Position numbers and translations under genes: made by a program
Notes under the pieces: generated by a model
Seen by the model: only the letters and a program-made list of their open reading frames with translations
Told to the model about the DNA's origin: nothing
Database searches by the model: none
In this document: positions 15,013 to 15,401 of the stretch, one piece after another
Layout of the letters: every line of letters begins with the position of its first letter
Position numbering within the stretch: the stretch's first letter is position 1
Assembly: GCA_045629305.1 (NCBI GenBank)
Contig: JAZQQZ010000033.1
Coordinates: 1-15,401 of the forward strand
Direction of reading: 5' to 3'
DNA from: UBA1227 sp045629305
GTDB lineage: Bacteria > Bacillota > Clostridia > Oscillospirales > Acutalibacteraceae
Length of the DNA stretch: 15,401 nucleotides

Positions 15013-15401
15013 CTATTCATCTTCTAAATTAATGTCTATTACATTATCTCCAAAAACATCTCTAGAAAGTTCCTTACAGTAATTTAGATCAAACGAATCG
15101 TCCTGTTCCTTTATGGCATTAAGCGATGCCAATTCTTCTGTATAATCCTGCAAAAAATATGTCGTAATCCTTCCCTTTGTATGCTCCACATGAGAAACAA
15201 CAGGATATACACCATATTCCTTTATTATTTCAACGTCAGAAAGTTCACTGTTATCAGCATCACTCTGCATATCTGCGTCAAGTCCAACGTATGCCATACC
15301 GCCAACCATACGATTTGCAATGTTTATGCCACGACCAGATGACCAGTTTATGAAATTGCCAATAGAATAGTAGCATAAACATTTATTGCCATTTTCTGCT
15401 T
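15013..15401 (-). CDS. CapA-family (poly-gamma-glutamate synthesis-type) protein, C-terminal part
   Basis: The frame stays open from the window edge to the TAG at 15013, so the 5' part of the gene is missing; the Met at 15309 is internal. About 129 residues are visible. They begin with CLCYYSIGNFINWSSGRG and continue with NRMVGGMAYVGLD, matching the end of the CapA metallophosphatase-like domain, where a YSLGNF motif is conserved. The following 90 residues are acidic and form a family-typical but variable tail. CapA-like proteins are linked to capsule or poly-gamma-glutamate production or to cell-surface phosphoesterase activity; the exact reaction of this one is unknown. No convincing intrinsic terminator follows the stop. 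Confidence 0.8.
   Translation of the reverse strand, partial: AENGNKCLCYYSIGNFINWSSGRGINIANRMVGGMAYVGLDADMQSDADNSELSDVEIIKEYGVYPVVSHVEHTKGRITTYFLQDYTEELASLNAIKEQDDSFDLNYCKELSRDVFGDNVIDINLEDE

Overview
The window reads as part of a chromosome from an anaerobic Bacillota organism, most likely a clostridium of the Lachnospiraceae type. The reasons are strong AGGAGG-like ribosome binding sites, some TTG starts, sigma-A promoters with TGn extended -10 elements, moderately low GC, a K+-dependent membrane pyrophosphatase, and very large GGDEF/EAL proteins. This placement is inference from gene content; there is no rRNA in the window. No mobile element, CRISPR array or phage gene was seen.

Layout from left to right: (1) the 3' end of a membrane pyrophosphatase gene (hppA), closed by a bidirectional terminator. 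(2) A divergent pair of paralogous cyclic-di-GMP phosphodiesterase-type proteins (810 and 1319 aa), sharing a 200-bp AT-rich promoter region. Each has a degenerate GGDEF domain, an EAL domain with all key residues in place, and an unusual C-terminal tail of repeated PAS-like modules (two and four copies). (3) mscL followed 19 nt later by a LarC-like gene whose C-terminal third is a CsoR/RcnR-type metal-sensor domain instead of the normal LarC C-terminal domain; a strong bidirectional terminator follows. (4) A tightly spaced leftward cluster: a small XRE-type regulator, a HerA/YjgR-like ATPase, mntP (Mn2+ efflux), a CaCA-type Ca2+/cation antiporter and a TetR regulator, with gaps of 14 to 35 nt. 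(5) A rightward tryptophan-rich TspO-like membrane protein, divergent from the XRE gene; a perfect 16-bp palindrome overlaps both predicted promoters. (6) A leftward tRNA-Ser(UGA) with its own strong promoter and an rRNA-like leader. (7) The 3' end of a leftward CapA-family gene running off the window.

Themes: c-di-GMP breakdown coupled to an extracellular sensor, ion and osmotic homeostasis (pyrophosphatase pump, MscL, MntP, CaCA exchanger), and metal handling (LarC-CsoR fusion). The most unusual items are the LarC-CsoR fusion, the tandem PAS-like tails placed after EAL, and the shared palindromic operator between the XRE and TspO-like genes.
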